Origin: Bacteroidales bacterium
Lineage (GTDB): Bacteria > Bacteroidota > Bacteroidia > Bacteroidales > UBA10428
NCBI GenBank assembly: GCA_016926235.1
Contig: JAFGOZ010000340.1
Location: 1-13,223 of the forward strand
Length of the DNA stretch: 13,223 nucleotides
Direction of reading: 5' to 3'
This document shows, one piece after another, positions 8,264 through 13,223 of the stretch (positions within the stretch are counted from its first letter, which is position 1; each line of letters starts with the position of its first letter). The notes beneath the pieces are model-generated. The model was not told where the DNA came from, searched no databases, and saw only the letters and a program-made list of their open reading frames with translations. Made by a program: the position numbers and the translations under genes.

Positions 8264-8276
8264 TGCAAAATTTGCA
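8264..8276. promoter_or_regulatory. Second palindrome with the same half-site (TGCAAAATTTGCA)
   Basis: TGCAAA and TTTGCA flank a single central base. It shares the TGCAA/TTGCA half-site with the palindrome at 8186-8205 and lies in the same 241-bp gap between the response regulator and the PorP operon. The shared half-site hints at one DNA-binding protein, but both could be chance in AT-rich DNA. Confidence 0.28.
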
Positions 8277-8384
8277 TTTTTATAAATACACTGCAATTGG
8301 AGTTTATAAATGGGCAATAAAGAGTTGATGAATGGTTCTTTTAATATAATGGATGGTCTAACTTTATGTATCTATATTCTTGTA

Positions 8385-9143
8385 TTATTTTAGTACTTTA
8401 ATGTATGAATTAAAGTATTGTATGAATTCATCCTTTTTTCGGCGTGGTATGATTATAGTATCGCCATTTTGCATGGTTATTGTACCTCCGCTATGAATAT
8501 TATAAGCTTTAATATAATCCATATTAATAATATGGGTTCTCCCTATTCGATAAAAGTTGTTTTCTGTCAGCACCATCTCAAAATTTTTTAAGTGGCGGGA
8601 AATCAAAAGTTTCTCTTTAGTCAATAAATATATATTTGTATAGCTGCCATCTGCCTGGAAATATTCAATTTCACAAAGGTTAATCAATTTTATACCTTCA
8701 TTGGTTGCTACCTGAATTTTCTTTTTCGAAGATAAAGTAGTTGTTTTGTCAACATCAGGTTTATGACTTTCGGTGATTTTCTCATTTTGCATAGTTCTTT
8801 CAACAGCTATGCGTAAATCCCTTATACAAACAGGTTTTAGAAGATAATGGGTTATTTCGAACTTAAAAGCATCAAATGCATAATGACTATAACCTGAGGT
8901 AACTATGGTTTTAAATTTTTTATCAGGTATTTGATACAACACTTCAAATCCGGAACCATCATCAAGTTCTATATCCAGAAAAACCAGATCAGGATGGAAA
9001 TTCAATATCTTCTTAGTAGCATCCTGAATGTTTGAAGATGAAGCAATAACTTCTAGCTCAGGGCAATAATCAGCAATCAGACCCATCAACAAAGATAATG
9101 ATTGTGCATCATTTTCGATTATTATAGTTCTTAACTTTTGCAT
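8385..9143 (-). CDS. LytTR-family response regulator (receiver plus LytTR DNA-binding domain)
   Basis: Residues 1 to about 120 are a CheY-like receiver with acidic residues Glu10 and Asp12, phosphoacceptor Asp57 in LVFLDIELDDGSGF, Thr82 and the conserved Lys103-Pro104. From about residue 145 to the end is a LytTR domain (CEIEYFQADGSYTNIYL, then NNFYRIGRTHIINMDYI), which binds DNA as a transcription factor. The 252-aa length is normal. Such regulators pair with a LytS-type histidine kinase encoded just upstream in the same operon; here only the kinase's C-terminal end remains, ending 10 bp before this start. The gene may therefore lack its kinase and its original promoter. The PorP module is the next gene set downstream on the same strand, a possible but unproven target. 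Confidence 0.93.
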   Translation of the reverse strand: MQKLRTIIIENDAQSLSLLMGLIADYCPELEVIASSSNIQDATKKILNFHPDLVFLDIELDDGSGFEVLYQIPDKKFKTIVTSGYSHYAFDAFKFEITHYLLKPVCIRDLRIAVERTMQNEKITESHKPDVDKTTTLSSKKKIQVATNEGIKLINLCEIEYFQADGSYTNIYLLTKEKLLISRHLKNFEMVLTENNFYRIGRTHIINMDYIKAYNIHSGGTITMQNGDTIIIPRRKKDEFIQYFNSYIKVLK

Positions 9144-9153
9144 AATACTATGT

Positions 9154-9276
9154 TTATGAGTACCTAAAAGAAGCCGGAAACATCAGTTCGACTTTTGAAC
9201 CGATACATCCTTTATCCTGTTCAATTATATCTGTAAAAGTAAAATCTGTTTTTGTATTATTCAATATTCCGATCAG
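9154..9276 (-). pseudogene. C-terminal remnant of a LytS-type sensor histidine kinase
   Basis: Reading upstream of the response regulator on the minus strand, about 40 codons remain open and end at a TAA (9154-9156). They read IGILNNTKTDFTFTDI, then EQDKGCIGSKVELMFPA. This resembles the end of the ATPase domain of LytS/YehU-type kinases, where a beta-strand pair is followed by GT-V-I-IP. A stop occurs in this frame at 9289-9291 and no kinase sequence lies beyond. The place just before a LytTR regulator, with a 10-bp gap, is exactly where the kinase belongs. The rest of the gene has apparently been removed or displaced by the accessory region. Confidence 0.65.
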
Positions 9277-9518
9277 AGAAATTCTTGTTTACTTGATTCA
9301 GCAATATAATCACTTGAATCTTTTTCATAGCTTATTTTCCAATATTCTCCATTTAGATAATGGTCAATATCAGATGCGTTTTGTTCATAAAATTCCTCTG
9401 CTGAGATTCCATCTATTATATAGACTCTTCGAAATTTCATTTTTCCACCAACAAAATAGGACTCCTTAATGTATTCTCGTCCATTTTTATCTTTATGTAT
9501 TTTTCGTTTCTTCTTCAA
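9273..9518 (-). CDS. Small hypothetical protein at the edge of the accessory region
   Basis: This is an 81-aa, charged, soluble protein with no signal peptide. It starts with a basic stretch (MKKKRKIHKDKNGREY), followed by YFVGGKMKFRRVYIIDGI and an acidic second half. I do not recognise the family. Its TGA at 9273-9275 lies at the border with the histidine-kinase remnant, so the true C-terminus may have been lost and the frame closed by kinase DNA. Upstream, between 9519 and 9572, there is no other gene; element A follows. Its size, strand and position fit the other small modules of this region. Confidence 0.55.
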   Translation of the reverse strand: MKKKRKIHKDKNGREYIKESYFVGGKMKFRRVYIIDGISAEEFYEQNASDIDHYLNGEYWKISYEKDSSDYIAESSKQEFL

Positions 9519-9553
9519 GTTTCCTTAATCCTTTTTATTTACAATTCGTTACT

Positions 9554-9637
9554 TCAATGCGGCACTCCGTCTGCAATAAAAGCTGGCCGTTTCTCAAATG
9601 TACTACTTTTTCTCAATTTACGTAATATCGCTTTCAT
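9554..9637 (-). CDS. Possible 27-aa mini-ORF inside element A
   Basis: An ATG at 9635-9637 opens a 27-codon frame to TGA at 9554-9556, with GGAG about 10 nt before it. The start MKAILRK and the middle SSTFEKRPAF match a 26-codon frame in element B, where the middle is identical even in DNA. The differences elsewhere are mostly non-synonymous, so there is no sign of coding constraint. It may be only repeat DNA. Confidence 0.2.
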   Translation of the reverse strand: MKAILRKLRKSSTFEKRPAFIADGVPH

Positions 9638-9701
9638 GTTCTTTACTCCGTTAAAATACGCATAAACGGCTTGATTTTATTGCCCTATTGGCAACAGTAT
9701 T
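9573..9701. repeat. Element A: fold-back spacer related to element B
   Basis: GCAATAAAA (9573-9581) and GCCGTTT (9586-9592) pair with AAACGGC (9664-9670) and TTTTATTGC (9675-9683). Each side has a 4-nt unpaired gap, so the element makes a two-step stem of 9 and 7 bp with a loop of about 70 nt. Position 9577-9611 is identical to 12298-12332 of element B. The right end, TTGGCAACAGTATT (9688-9701), is repeated inverted at 10289-10302 with one mismatch, enclosing the toxin-antitoxin pair. The layout of paired arms with unpaired offsets resembles integron attC sites, but canonical core heptamers are missing. Confidence 0.75.
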
Positions 9702-9713
9702 TTATCAAATTAC

Positions 9714-10004
9714 TTATAGAATATTCTTCAAATCTTGTCTTCCAACAATTGCCATTATTTCAACTACATCTTCATGAATTTTGTAGTAAATACTATCAGA
9801 ACCACATACATAACGGCGATATCCTTTTTTTAAATAATCAACTGATTCAAATGAAAACGGTTGTTGGGCAATGATATCAAAGTACTCAAAAAACGTATAA
9901 AAGTATTTATCAGCTTGAGTCATCCCAAATTTTCTAACTCCATAATGATGAATACGTATCAAGTCTTCTTTGGCTTCGACGCTTAATTTATATTTGGCCA
10001 TCAA
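9714..10004 (-). CDS. ParE/RelE-superfamily toxin
   Basis: The 96-aa protein has the compact ParE/RelE fold pattern: KYKLSVEAKEDLIRIHHYGVRKFG at the start, a long helix with YFEYFDIIAQQPF-type residues, then YRRYVCGSDSIYYKI and a final strand EIMAIVGRQD. ParE toxins poison DNA gyrase, whereas RelE toxins cut mRNA on the ribosome. Association with a ParD-like antitoxin favours ParE. It overlaps the antitoxin gene by 17 bp, the usual antitoxin-first order. The two adjacent Met codons leave the start uncertain by one residue. The pair is enclosed by the inverted repeat TTGGCAACAGTATT / AATATTGTTGCCAA. Confidence 0.88.
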   Translation of the reverse strand: MMAKYKLSVEAKEDLIRIHHYGVRKFGMTQADKYFYTFFEYFDIIAQQPFSFESVDYLKKGYRRYVCGSDSIYYKIHEDVVEIMAIVGRQDLKNIL

Positions 10005-10233
10005 GTAAAGACTTTGATTGTTTTAAAATTTCTTCTTTACTATCACTGGTAAATCCACTATCTTCAGACCTCTCTAATTTAGCTTTAATCCAGTCTATCT
10101 CTACTTGCTGTTTTCTTGCTTGCCTGATTAAATCATTAACAAGTTCGCTTTTACTAGAGTATTCTCTATTATTCACTTGTCTTTTTAACCACTCATCGTT
10201 TGGTTTTGTAAATGATATACTCTGTCTTACCAT
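9988..10233 (-). CDS. ParD-family antitoxin
   Basis: The 81-aa protein starts with a ribbon-helix-helix-like segment, RQSISFTKPNDEWLKRQV, then SSKSELVNDLIRQARKQQ. It continues into the ParD-type tail EIDWIKAKLERSEDSGFT, which wraps around and inhibits the toxin. Antitoxins of this family also repress their own operon by binding the promoter. It is the first gene of the pair and overlaps the toxin by 17 bp. A promoter-like sequence lies 16-46 bp upstream. Confidence 0.88.
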   Translation of the reverse strand: MVRQSISFTKPNDEWLKRQVNNREYSSKSELVNDLIRQARKQQVEIDWIKAKLERSEDSGFTSDSKEEILKQSKSLLDGQI

Positions 10234-10248
10234 AATTATTTTTTGATG

Positions 10249-10279
10249 TAAAAATACACCAAATGCGAATCATATGCAA
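10249..10279 (-). promoter_or_regulatory. Promoter-like sequence of the toxin-antitoxin pair
   Basis: On the minus strand TTG (10277-10279), a 20-bp spacer and TATTTTTA (10249-10256) approximate TTG-N19-TAnnTTTG with one mismatch. The spacer contains GCAT twice (GCATATGATTCGCAT), which might be part of an antitoxin operator. The start codon is 15 bp downstream of the -7-like element. Confidence 0.35.
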
Positions 10280-10288
10280 GGTTTTTTT

Positions 10289-10302
10289 AATATTGTTGCC
10301 AA
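10289..10302. repeat. Right arm of the inverted repeat enclosing the toxin-antitoxin module
   Basis: AATATTGTTGCCAA is the reverse complement of TTGGCAACAGTATT at 9688-9701 at 13 of 14 positions. The last base is shared with the 3' end of the group II intron, so the intron sits exactly at the module's 5' boundary. Confidence 0.65.
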
Positions 10303-10951
10303 TCGAGTAGAGCAAGATACGAAAATAATTCGTATCTCCACCCTCTCACACCACCGTACGTCCGCCGCGGCGGATACGTCGGTTCGTTAAACATGGCCAA
10401 ACCAATGTTTGACTGCCCTTCTTTAAAGGAATGCCACAAAGTACTGGGATACTACCGTCAATGCACTTTGTGAACGGCGAAGCCCTCACCGAAGGTAATT
10501 ACAGTATAATTCCAAGCGTTTAACGTTCAGTCCTTCGCTAGCTTGTGAGCCTTCTGCAAATCTTGTTGCAGCTCTTTGCAGGTAGCTAATATGACCTCTG
10601 CTGAGTTACTCCCTTCGGTCGTGAGCTCCACTATGTTCCTGTTCTCATCTTAACCAACTCGTGGTTGATGAGACCTCCCCGGGTAAGGTACATTAACTTT
10701 CATCCTATCGCTGCCGCATTTATGTAGCCTGCTCCTTGGTAAATTGTTGGACTTCGGTGTGACGTGCCATCTTATCCCTCACAGACACCCGCCTCAATAT
10801 GCGGTTCTTGTTCATCAGTACAGAATTTTACAGTCTGGCTTCCTTCATGCAGCACCTCACAATGCTACACTTGCCACTTGCCAGCAGTTCAGTTTGCCTC
10901 TGCCTGCTCGGGACTTGCACCCTATAGTTAATGCCCATGCCGGGCGCACAC
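10302..10951 (-). ncRNA. ORF-less group II intron, apparent class IIC
   Basis: Read on the minus strand, this ~650-nt stretch begins GTGTGCGCCCGGCATGGG and ACTATAGGGTGCAAGTCCCG, a start closely like that of the Oceanobacillus class IIC intron. It continues with TACCCGGGGAGGTCT and the CAGCAGAGGTCAT block that usually precedes domain IV. It ends in a domain V-like hairpin (ACCGACGTA paired with TACGGTGGT, carrying a CG bulge), then GTGAGAGG and a domain VI stem (GAGATACGAA / TTCGTATCT) ending CTACTCGAT. No reverse transcriptase or maturase is encoded; domain IV holds only about 200 nt with no YADD-type frame. Splicing and movement would need a maturase from elsewhere. Domain V has one change from the usual ACCGCCGTA. 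Short plus-strand frames here are not genes. The 3' border is uncertain by one base. Confidence 0.85.
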
Positions 10952-10956
10952 GTTTA

Positions 10957-11064
10957 GTATATGCAAAGTAGGCGATTACGGGCTTCAAACCTATCAAACC
11001 GTTACAATTTTGAAGCGGGCTACAACAGTTGGATTTACTACAATTACGCCTATTTTGTATATAC
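10957..11064. repeat. Palindrome C: large nested fold-back at the intron insertion site
   Basis: GTATATGCAAAGTAGGCG (10957-10974) pairs with CGCCTATTTTGTATATAC (11047-11064) with two mismatches that G-T pairs could tolerate. Inside, GCTTCAAA (10982-10989) pairs perfectly with TTTGAAGC (11009-11016). The outer right side runs into TTGTAGCT (11066-11073), which overlaps the fic stop codon. The group II intron begins 5 nt beyond the left arm. Class IIC introns are known to insert beside stem-loops (terminators or attC sites), so this palindrome is the probable insertion target. Its sequence is unrelated to elements A and B. Confidence 0.75.
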
Positions 11065-11071
11065 ATTGTAG

Positions 11072-12181
11072 CTAGTGCATTATCCATTCTTCTGTCAATT
11101 CGTAATTTGTACTTCGACCGCCTGAATATTCTTGTTTTAAAATTCCTTTTTCAATCAAATCTTTTATGTCTCTAAGTGCTGTATCTGCTGAACATTTGGT
11201 AATCTTAGCCCATTTAGAAGATTTAAGTTTTCCTTCAAATCCGTCGAATAATTTGTTTAAAATTAATCTTTGTCTGCTATTTAAAGTTGTTTCTTTATGC
11301 TTATCCCAAAAGTCTGCTTTTATAAGGACTCGTTTTAATGTTTCTTCGGTATTTTCCAATGCTCTATGTAAGCAATTTAAAAACCAGTCTAACCAATCTG
11401 TTATATCTCCTGAGCTATGTTGAACTTGTTGTAATATCTCATAATATTTGTTTTTCTCAGTTAGAATTTGGTTTGACAAGCTATAGAATCGTTGAGGACT
11501 TTCCTCCGAACGAGCAAGTAACAGGTCTGAAATAGCTCTTGCAATTCGCCCATTTCCATCATCAAAAGGATGTATAATGATAAACCAAAAATGCGCAATT
11601 GCAGCTTTTAAAACTCCATCAATGTCTGTTCTGGTATTAAACCAATCTAAAAATACATTCATTTCCTTTTTAACTACTTTAGCTGAAGGAGCCTGAAAAT
11701 GTATTTTTTCTTTTCCCATTGGCCCTGACACTACTTGCATTTCACTATTCCGATAACAGCCTGTGTCAATTCTCTGCATTCCACTCCAACCGGTAGGAAA
11801 AAGTGATGCATGCCAACCAAAAATCCGTTCATGGTCAAGTGTCTTATCATATCTTTGTGTTGCGTCAAGCATCATTTCTACAACACCTTCAACATTTCTA
11901 TCAGTGTGGACAATACCTGCATATTCCAATCCAAGTCTTCTGGCTATGGATGAACGCACTTGTTCTTGATTTAAAAATTCTCCTTCTATCTCCGAAGATT
12001 TTAAAACATCAAGCGTTAAAGTCGATAAAATTGTTTCTTCTTTTATCGAAAATCCTAGTGCACTCATTTGTCCGAAAATCTTTCCTTGTAGATGTCGGAC
12101 TTTCCCTAATTTCACAATAATTTTCTTGTCATTCCACGTGAATTCTGGCCATTTGTCGTATTCATAGATAAATTTTGCCAT
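11072..12181 (-). CDS. Fic-domain protein (probable AMP-transferase, class II) with C-terminal winged helix
   Basis: Fic enzymes transfer AMP from ATP to hydroxyl groups of target proteins. The catalytic motif is complete: HPFDDGNGRIAR at residues 204-215, with His204 as the base. The N-terminal segment carries the inhibitory helix motif SSEIEG (Ser62, Glu66, Gly67), so this is a class II, self-restrained Fic with a DUF4172-like N-terminus. The flap before the active site reads MQVVSGPMGKEKIHF. The last ~70 residues resemble a winged helix (KWAKITKCSADTALRDIKDLIEKGIL, then YSGGRSTNYEL), usual in this subfamily. The length of 369 aa is normal. The module is bounded by TTGTAGCTAGTGC (11066-11078) and its near-perfect inverse (12275-12287). 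No strong promoter match was found. Its target is unknown. Confidence 0.93.
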   Translation of the reverse strand: MAKFIYEYDKWPEFTWNDKKIIVKLGKVRHLQGKIFGQMSALGFSIKEETILSTLTLDVLKSSEIEGEFLNQEQVRSSIARRLGLEYAGIVHTDRNVEGVVEMMLDATQRYDKTLDHERIFGWHASLFPTGWSGMQRIDTGCYRNSEMQVVSGPMGKEKIHFQAPSAKVVKKEMNVFLDWFNTRTDIDGVLKAAIAHFWFIIIHPFDDGNGRIARAISDLLLARSEESPQRFYSLSNQILTEKNKYYEILQQVQHSSGDITDWLDWFLNCLHRALENTEETLKRVLIKADFWDKHKETTLNSRQRLILNKLFDGFEGKLKSSKWAKITKCSADTALRDIKDLIEKGILKQEYSGGRSTNYELTEEWIMH

Positions 12182-12274
12182 GAACTTTTATCTTTTTGCG
12201 GTAAATATACAGATTATTCTCCGCATATTTAATGGAAATAGTATTATTTTTCTCCGCCCGACTCTTTTTTCTTG

Positions 12275-12287
12275 GCATTAGCTACAA
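12275..12287. repeat. Left boundary repeat of element B, inverse of the fic 3' end
   Basis: GCATTAGCTACAA is the reverse complement of TTGTAGCTAGTGC at 11066-11078 at 12 of 13 positions, so the fic gene lies between inverted copies. The eight-base core AGCTACAA also pairs with TTGTAGCT at 12431-12438, the far end of element B. Confidence 0.65.
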
Positions 12288-12358
12288 ACGTTAGCCTTAA
12301 AAGCTGGCCGTTTCTCAAATGTACTACTTTTTCCTGGTTTACGTAATGTTGCTCTCAT
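12278..12358 (-). CDS. Possible 26-aa mini-ORF inside element B
   Basis: ATG at 12356-12358 opens 26 codons to TAA at 12278-12280. It shares the start M-R-A-T-L-R-K (element A has M-K-A-I-L-R-K) and the stretch KSSTFEKRPAF with the frame in element A; the last six residues differ. No SD-like sequence is kept, because a 25-bp insertion lies just upstream. It is more likely repeat DNA than a gene, but the shared frame is noted. Confidence 0.18.
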   Translation of the reverse strand: MRATLRKPGKSSTFEKRPAFKANVCS

Positions 12359-12438
12359 GTTCTGGTCACTGAGCGCAGTCGAAGTGCTCTTCGTTAAGAA
12401 ACGCTGAAACGGCTTGATTTTATTGTCCTGTTGTAGCT
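12280..12438. repeat. Element B: fold-back spacer related to element A
   Basis: The 159-bp element ends in the perfect 8-bp inverted repeat AGCTACAA / TTGTAGCT. Inside, AAAA (12299-12302) and GCCGTTTC (12307-12314) pair with GAAACGGC (12406-12413) and TTTT (12418-12421), with the same 4-nt unpaired offsets as in element A. It shares 35 identical bases with A, then about 25 more with scattered differences, and the closing ACGGCTTGATTTTATTG. The rest of the 263-bp gap 12182-12444 holds no gene. It stands between the exported hypothetical gene and fic, as an attC-like site would. Confidence 0.75.
12364..12387. repeat. Insertion in element B relative to A: GC-rich REP-like unit
   Basis: GGTCACTGAGCGCAGTCGAA and the following few bases are absent from element A, where the flanking sequence is otherwise continuous. 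The GC content is well above that of its surroundings. From memory, a CACTGAGCGCAGTCGAAGTG unit is a common dispersed repeat in Bacteroidota genomes; that recognition is not checked here. The fold (GAGC / GCTC with a 7-nt loop) is weak. Confidence 0.5.
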
Positions 12439-12444
12439 CGTGAA

Positions 12445-13146
12445 TTATTCAGTTCTTTTTATATCATTGTATAACTGAATTATTTCTCTAATATGATTTT
12501 CATTATAAATATCATTTTGAACTTTAGTAAATAATGCTGGATAATCACATATAAAATCATTTATAAACTCTTTAAATTCTTTCGGGTTATTAGGAACAGG
12601 TCCTGAGAGCATTTCTTGCAAACTATCATTTACTTCAATATAAAAGTATGTTCTAGTTCTTGTCCACGCACCAAAATTTAAAGATTGATTAAACTTTACA
12701 AAATATAAATTTAACGCTCCTTTTTCCAACCTTTCAATGAAAAGAGGCGGATAATTTGAAAACTTCTTAGTAAAATAATCCCGATTATTGCTGCTATAGC
12801 CTAAAACTTTATCTGCTCTGTATTTAGTCTTTTTACTATTCTCATCTTTTCGGTAAAAAACCTCGATTGTTGCGAGACCTTCAGTATACGCTATGGTTTT
12901 AATTTCACCTATAAGTGTGTCATTGGTTAAAGTATAAATTTTACCTTGACGCCAAAATTTTTCATTATTATTAAAAGAAACATCTCTAGAATTAAGATCT
13001 TCGTTTAGATTAATCAATTTATTCATCTTAACATCAAGTGTATCTATTTCTATGACTTTTCTATTATCCCTATTTTCAACTTGGTTTTGTGCCTTTGAAT
13101 TTGCAATAAAGAAGGCTAGTAACACTAAAAAAATTGTTTTTTTCAT
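12445..13146 (-). CDS. Exported hypothetical protein
   Basis: This 233-aa protein has a clear signal peptide (MKKTIFLVLLAFFIANSKAQ, cleavage probably after AQ at residue 20) and no lipobox cysteine, so it is likely periplasmic or secreted. The mature part has a beta-rich centre, GKIYTLTNDTLIGEIKTI, then VLGYSSNNRDYFTKKF and LYFVKFNQSLNFGAWTRTRT, and a helical C-terminus (ICDYPALFTKVQ). I do not recognise a named domain; similar centre segments occur in uncharacterised Bacteroidota proteins. No T9SS sorting domain is present. It is followed by element B and lies on the same strand as the other modules. Confidence 0.75.
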   Translation of the reverse strand: MKKTIFLVLLAFFIANSKAQNQVENRDNRKVIEIDTLDVKMNKLINLNEDLNSRDVSFNNNEKFWRQGKIYTLTNDTLIGEIKTIAYTEGLATIEVFYRKDENSKKTKYRADKVLGYSSNNRDYFTKKFSNYPPLFIERLEKGALNLYFVKFNQSLNFGAWTRTRTYFYIEVNDSLQEMLSGPVPNNPKEFKEFINDFICDYPALFTKVQNDIYNENHIREIIQLYNDIKRTE

Positions 13147-13223
13147 CTGTTAATAATTTATTTTTAATGGTCAGATGGAACATCCACGAAGCTTTTACCT
13201 GAGCGGATGATTGTCGTTTATAA
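13147..13223. other. Upstream end region, no gene seen
   Basis: These 77 bases lie upstream of the exported hypothetical gene and reach the window edge. I see no coding frame, no good promoter match and no copy of the boundary repeats that flank the other modules. Confidence 0.5.

Noticed and set aside
11040..11064. Simple intrinsic terminator for fic
   Set aside because: The outer arms are separated by 72 nt with an additional inner stem and no U-run follows, so it is not a normal terminator.
10744..11087. Short open frames on both strands (75 aa plus, 76 aa minus) over the intron start and palindrome C
   Set aside because: They cross the conserved intron 5' end and the palindrome, have cysteine- and histidine-odd composition, and match no protein pattern; the RNA explanation covers this DNA.
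11163..12120. Several plus-strand open frames of 65-105 aa inside fic
   Set aside because: They are antisense shadows of the intact Fic coding sequence.
9573..12438. Canonical integron attC sites
   Set aside because: No integrase is present, and I could not find clean GTTRRRY and RYYYAAC core pairs in A, B or C; only the general layout fits, so I report them as attC-like fold-backs.
9573..12438. Composite transposon bounded by elements A and B
   Set aside because: A and B are direct, not inverted, copies. No transposase lies between them and no target-site duplication is visible.

Overview
The window is AT-rich and looks like a chromosomal segment of a member of the Bacteroidota. The main clues are a PorP/SprF-family protein, a protein with a gliding-motility-type (type B) C-terminal sorting domain, a signal-peptide protein with the family-typical 'NNQGFLMPKLT' segment, and promoters of the Bacteroidota primary-sigma type (TTG, about 19 bp, TAnnTTTG). 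The species cannot be named from this sequence.

Layout. (1) 1-2955, plus strand: an ECF-type nickel/cobalt uptake operon (CbiM, a small PDGLE-like CbiN-type partner, CbiQ, CbiO), with a well-matched promoter and a perfect 14-bp palindrome just before cbiM. (2) 2990-3517, minus: lipoprotein signal peptidase LspA, convergent with cbiO across a hairpin. (3) 3789-8143, minus: a three-gene surface/secretion module read as PorP/SprF-like outer-membrane protein, a long repeat-rich exported protein, and an exported protein with a type B T9SS sorting domain. (4) 8385-9143, minus: a LytTR-type response regulator. Directly upstream lies only the last ~40 codons of what appears to be its histidine kinase; the rest has been replaced by foreign DNA. 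(5) About 9273 to the right edge, minus: an accessory region of small, same-strand modules: an 81-aa orphan gene, a ParD/ParE toxin-antitoxin pair, a Fic AMP-transferase-like protein and an exported hypothetical protein. They are separated by large imperfect palindromes.

The accessory region is the most interesting part. Two spacers (A, 9573-9701; B, 12280-12438) are related, share a 35-bp identical core and can each fold back on themselves. A third palindrome (C, 10957-11064) carries an ORF-less group II intron of apparent class IIC (10302-10951) inserted 5 nt from its stem. The toxin-antitoxin module and the fic module are each bounded by a private inverted repeat (13 of 14 and 12 of 13 matches). 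This resembles an integron cassette array without an integrase: one-strand genes, a fold-back site after each gene, and a IIC intron beside a fold-back site. The canonical attC core (GTTRRRY / RYYYAAC) is not clearly present, so a non-canonical or different cassette system is also possible.

Functionally, the left part is housekeeping: metal import for cobalamin or nickel enzymes, lipoprotein maturation and cell-surface export. The response regulator may once have been controlled by the truncated kinase, and it sits upstream of the PorP module, whose leader holds two TGCAA/TTGCA palindromes.
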